Shown in pieces: positions 14,614-14,970 of a stretch of 14,970 nt of DNA (position 1 is the first letter of the stretch; every line of letters starts with the position of its first letter). The notes under the pieces are model-generated. The model did not search any database. It saw nothing but the letters and a program-made list of their open reading frames with translations, and was not told where the DNA came from. The stretch spans positions 1 through 14,970 of the forward strand of contig JAJRSP010000226.1 in NCBI GenBank assembly GCA_024278775.1, read 5' to 3'. A program made the translations under genes and the position numbers. Origin of the DNA: Planctomycetota bacterium (GTDB taxonomy: Bacteria > Planctomycetota > Phycisphaerae > UBA1845).

Positions 14614-14970
14614 TTACTCGTCCGATTTCGTCCAGTTGATGATGTCGTCCTCGGTGCCGTATCTCGAGTCCGGCCCCGCACTGATGAGCAAGTAAGAGTC
14701 CGCCCGAACCGGCTTGTTCCGCGCCTTTTGCGAAGGGTCAAAGATAAATCGCGTGAAGGTGTCCTGAAACGCCGGATCATCCAGGACATCATCACCACCT
14801 GACGACAGCGGCGCGGGTGTGGCCTCCTTGATCTTGGCGAGGTCATGATACAGCCCCTCGGCATCTGCACCGCCGCCGAAGTCGAACCCGGTATAGCTCA
14901 GCCCGCTACCGCCGACCGACCCCGTGATCAGCCCGTTGTCCTCCTGATCGTAGATGCCTCGATTGCCACC
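14614..14970 (-). CDS. GspG-like major pseudopilin, C-terminal part (5' end outside the window)
   Basis: A frame of 118 codons plus TAA (14614-14616) enters from the right edge. Its end, SYLLISAGPDSRYGTEDDI followed by INW, is the typical C-terminal segment of planctomycete GspG-like pseudopilins: a strand, then Gly-Pro-Asp and an acidic Gly-Thr-Glu-Asp-Asp turn. In GspG this area holds the calcium site. The preceding part is Gly- and Asp-rich (GIYDQEDNGL, DFGGGADAEGL) and contains RFIFDPSQKARNKPVRADS. The cleavage motif and helix would lie beyond the window, so the class is judged from the C-terminus alone. It is the first visible gene of the pseudopilin block, 112 bases ahead of the second G-like gene. 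Alternatives are another minor pseudopilin or a G/H-type protein with a G-like end. Confidence 0.65.
   Translation of the reverse strand, partial: GGNRGIYDQEDNGLITGSVGGSGLSYTGFDFGGGADAEGLYHDLAKIKEATPAPLSSGGDDVLDDPAFQDTFTRFIFDPSQKARNKPVRADSYLLISAGPDSRYGTEDDIINWTKSDE

Noticed and set aside
13503..14639. 378-codon open frame on the plus strand
   Set aside because: Antisense to the G-like gene; the repeated runs of basic and small residues mirror the opposite codons.
14502..14870. N-terminal extension of the second G-like gene up to an ATG at 14870
   Set aside because: It would overlap the preceding GspG-like C-terminus (14614-14970) and puts more than 120 non-pilin residues before the cleavage motif.

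Overview
The window reads as accessory envelope and secretion DNA from a GC-rich bacterium. The best guess is Planctomycetota, possibly Phycisphaerae-like. That is an inference from three things: very long pseudopilin-like proteins, a giant cysteine-repeat protein of a style remembered from that phylum, and the prepilin N-termini. Nothing in the window, such as an rRNA gene, proves the taxonomy. Every convincing gene lies on the minus strand, so transcription runs from high to low coordinates. The forward-strand open frames are antisense shadows.

Right part (14970 to 4812): a run of six genes that looks like the pseudopilin block of a type II secretion system in the order G, G-like, H, I, J, K. 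The first (14614-14970) enters from outside the window and shows only a GspG-like C-terminus. The next four each start with a basic leader, a prepilin peptidase site and a hydrophobic helix with Glu at +5. The last (4812-9065) has the same kind of N-terminus but lacks Glu5, as GspK proteins do. The second, third and fourth genes are joined by ATGA stop/start overlaps. The J-like and K-like genes follow gaps of about 190-210 bases. All the complete proteins are much longer than their proteobacterial counterparts (327, 363, 454, 535 and 1417 residues).

Left part (4599 to the window edge): one uninterrupted reading frame of 1533 codons that starts with a signal peptide and runs off the left edge. 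It has an N-terminal domain of about 200 residues, then 30 tandem copies of a six-cysteine repeat of about 41 residues (core G-A-C-C), then the beginning of a different C-terminal domain. It is the most unusual object here. A 212-base spacer before it holds a candidate promoter and two related AACCGG palindromes.

Working model (inference): the pseudopilin genes build the periplasmic pseudopilus of a type II secretion machine or a related trans-envelope fibre. The adjacent disulfide-rich repeat protein is a candidate exported cargo or surface component. The K-like protein carries its own cysteine cluster and several Asp-rich, calcium-loop-like segments, which is a suggestive parallel. No tRNA, rRNA, CRISPR array or insertion sequence was seen.
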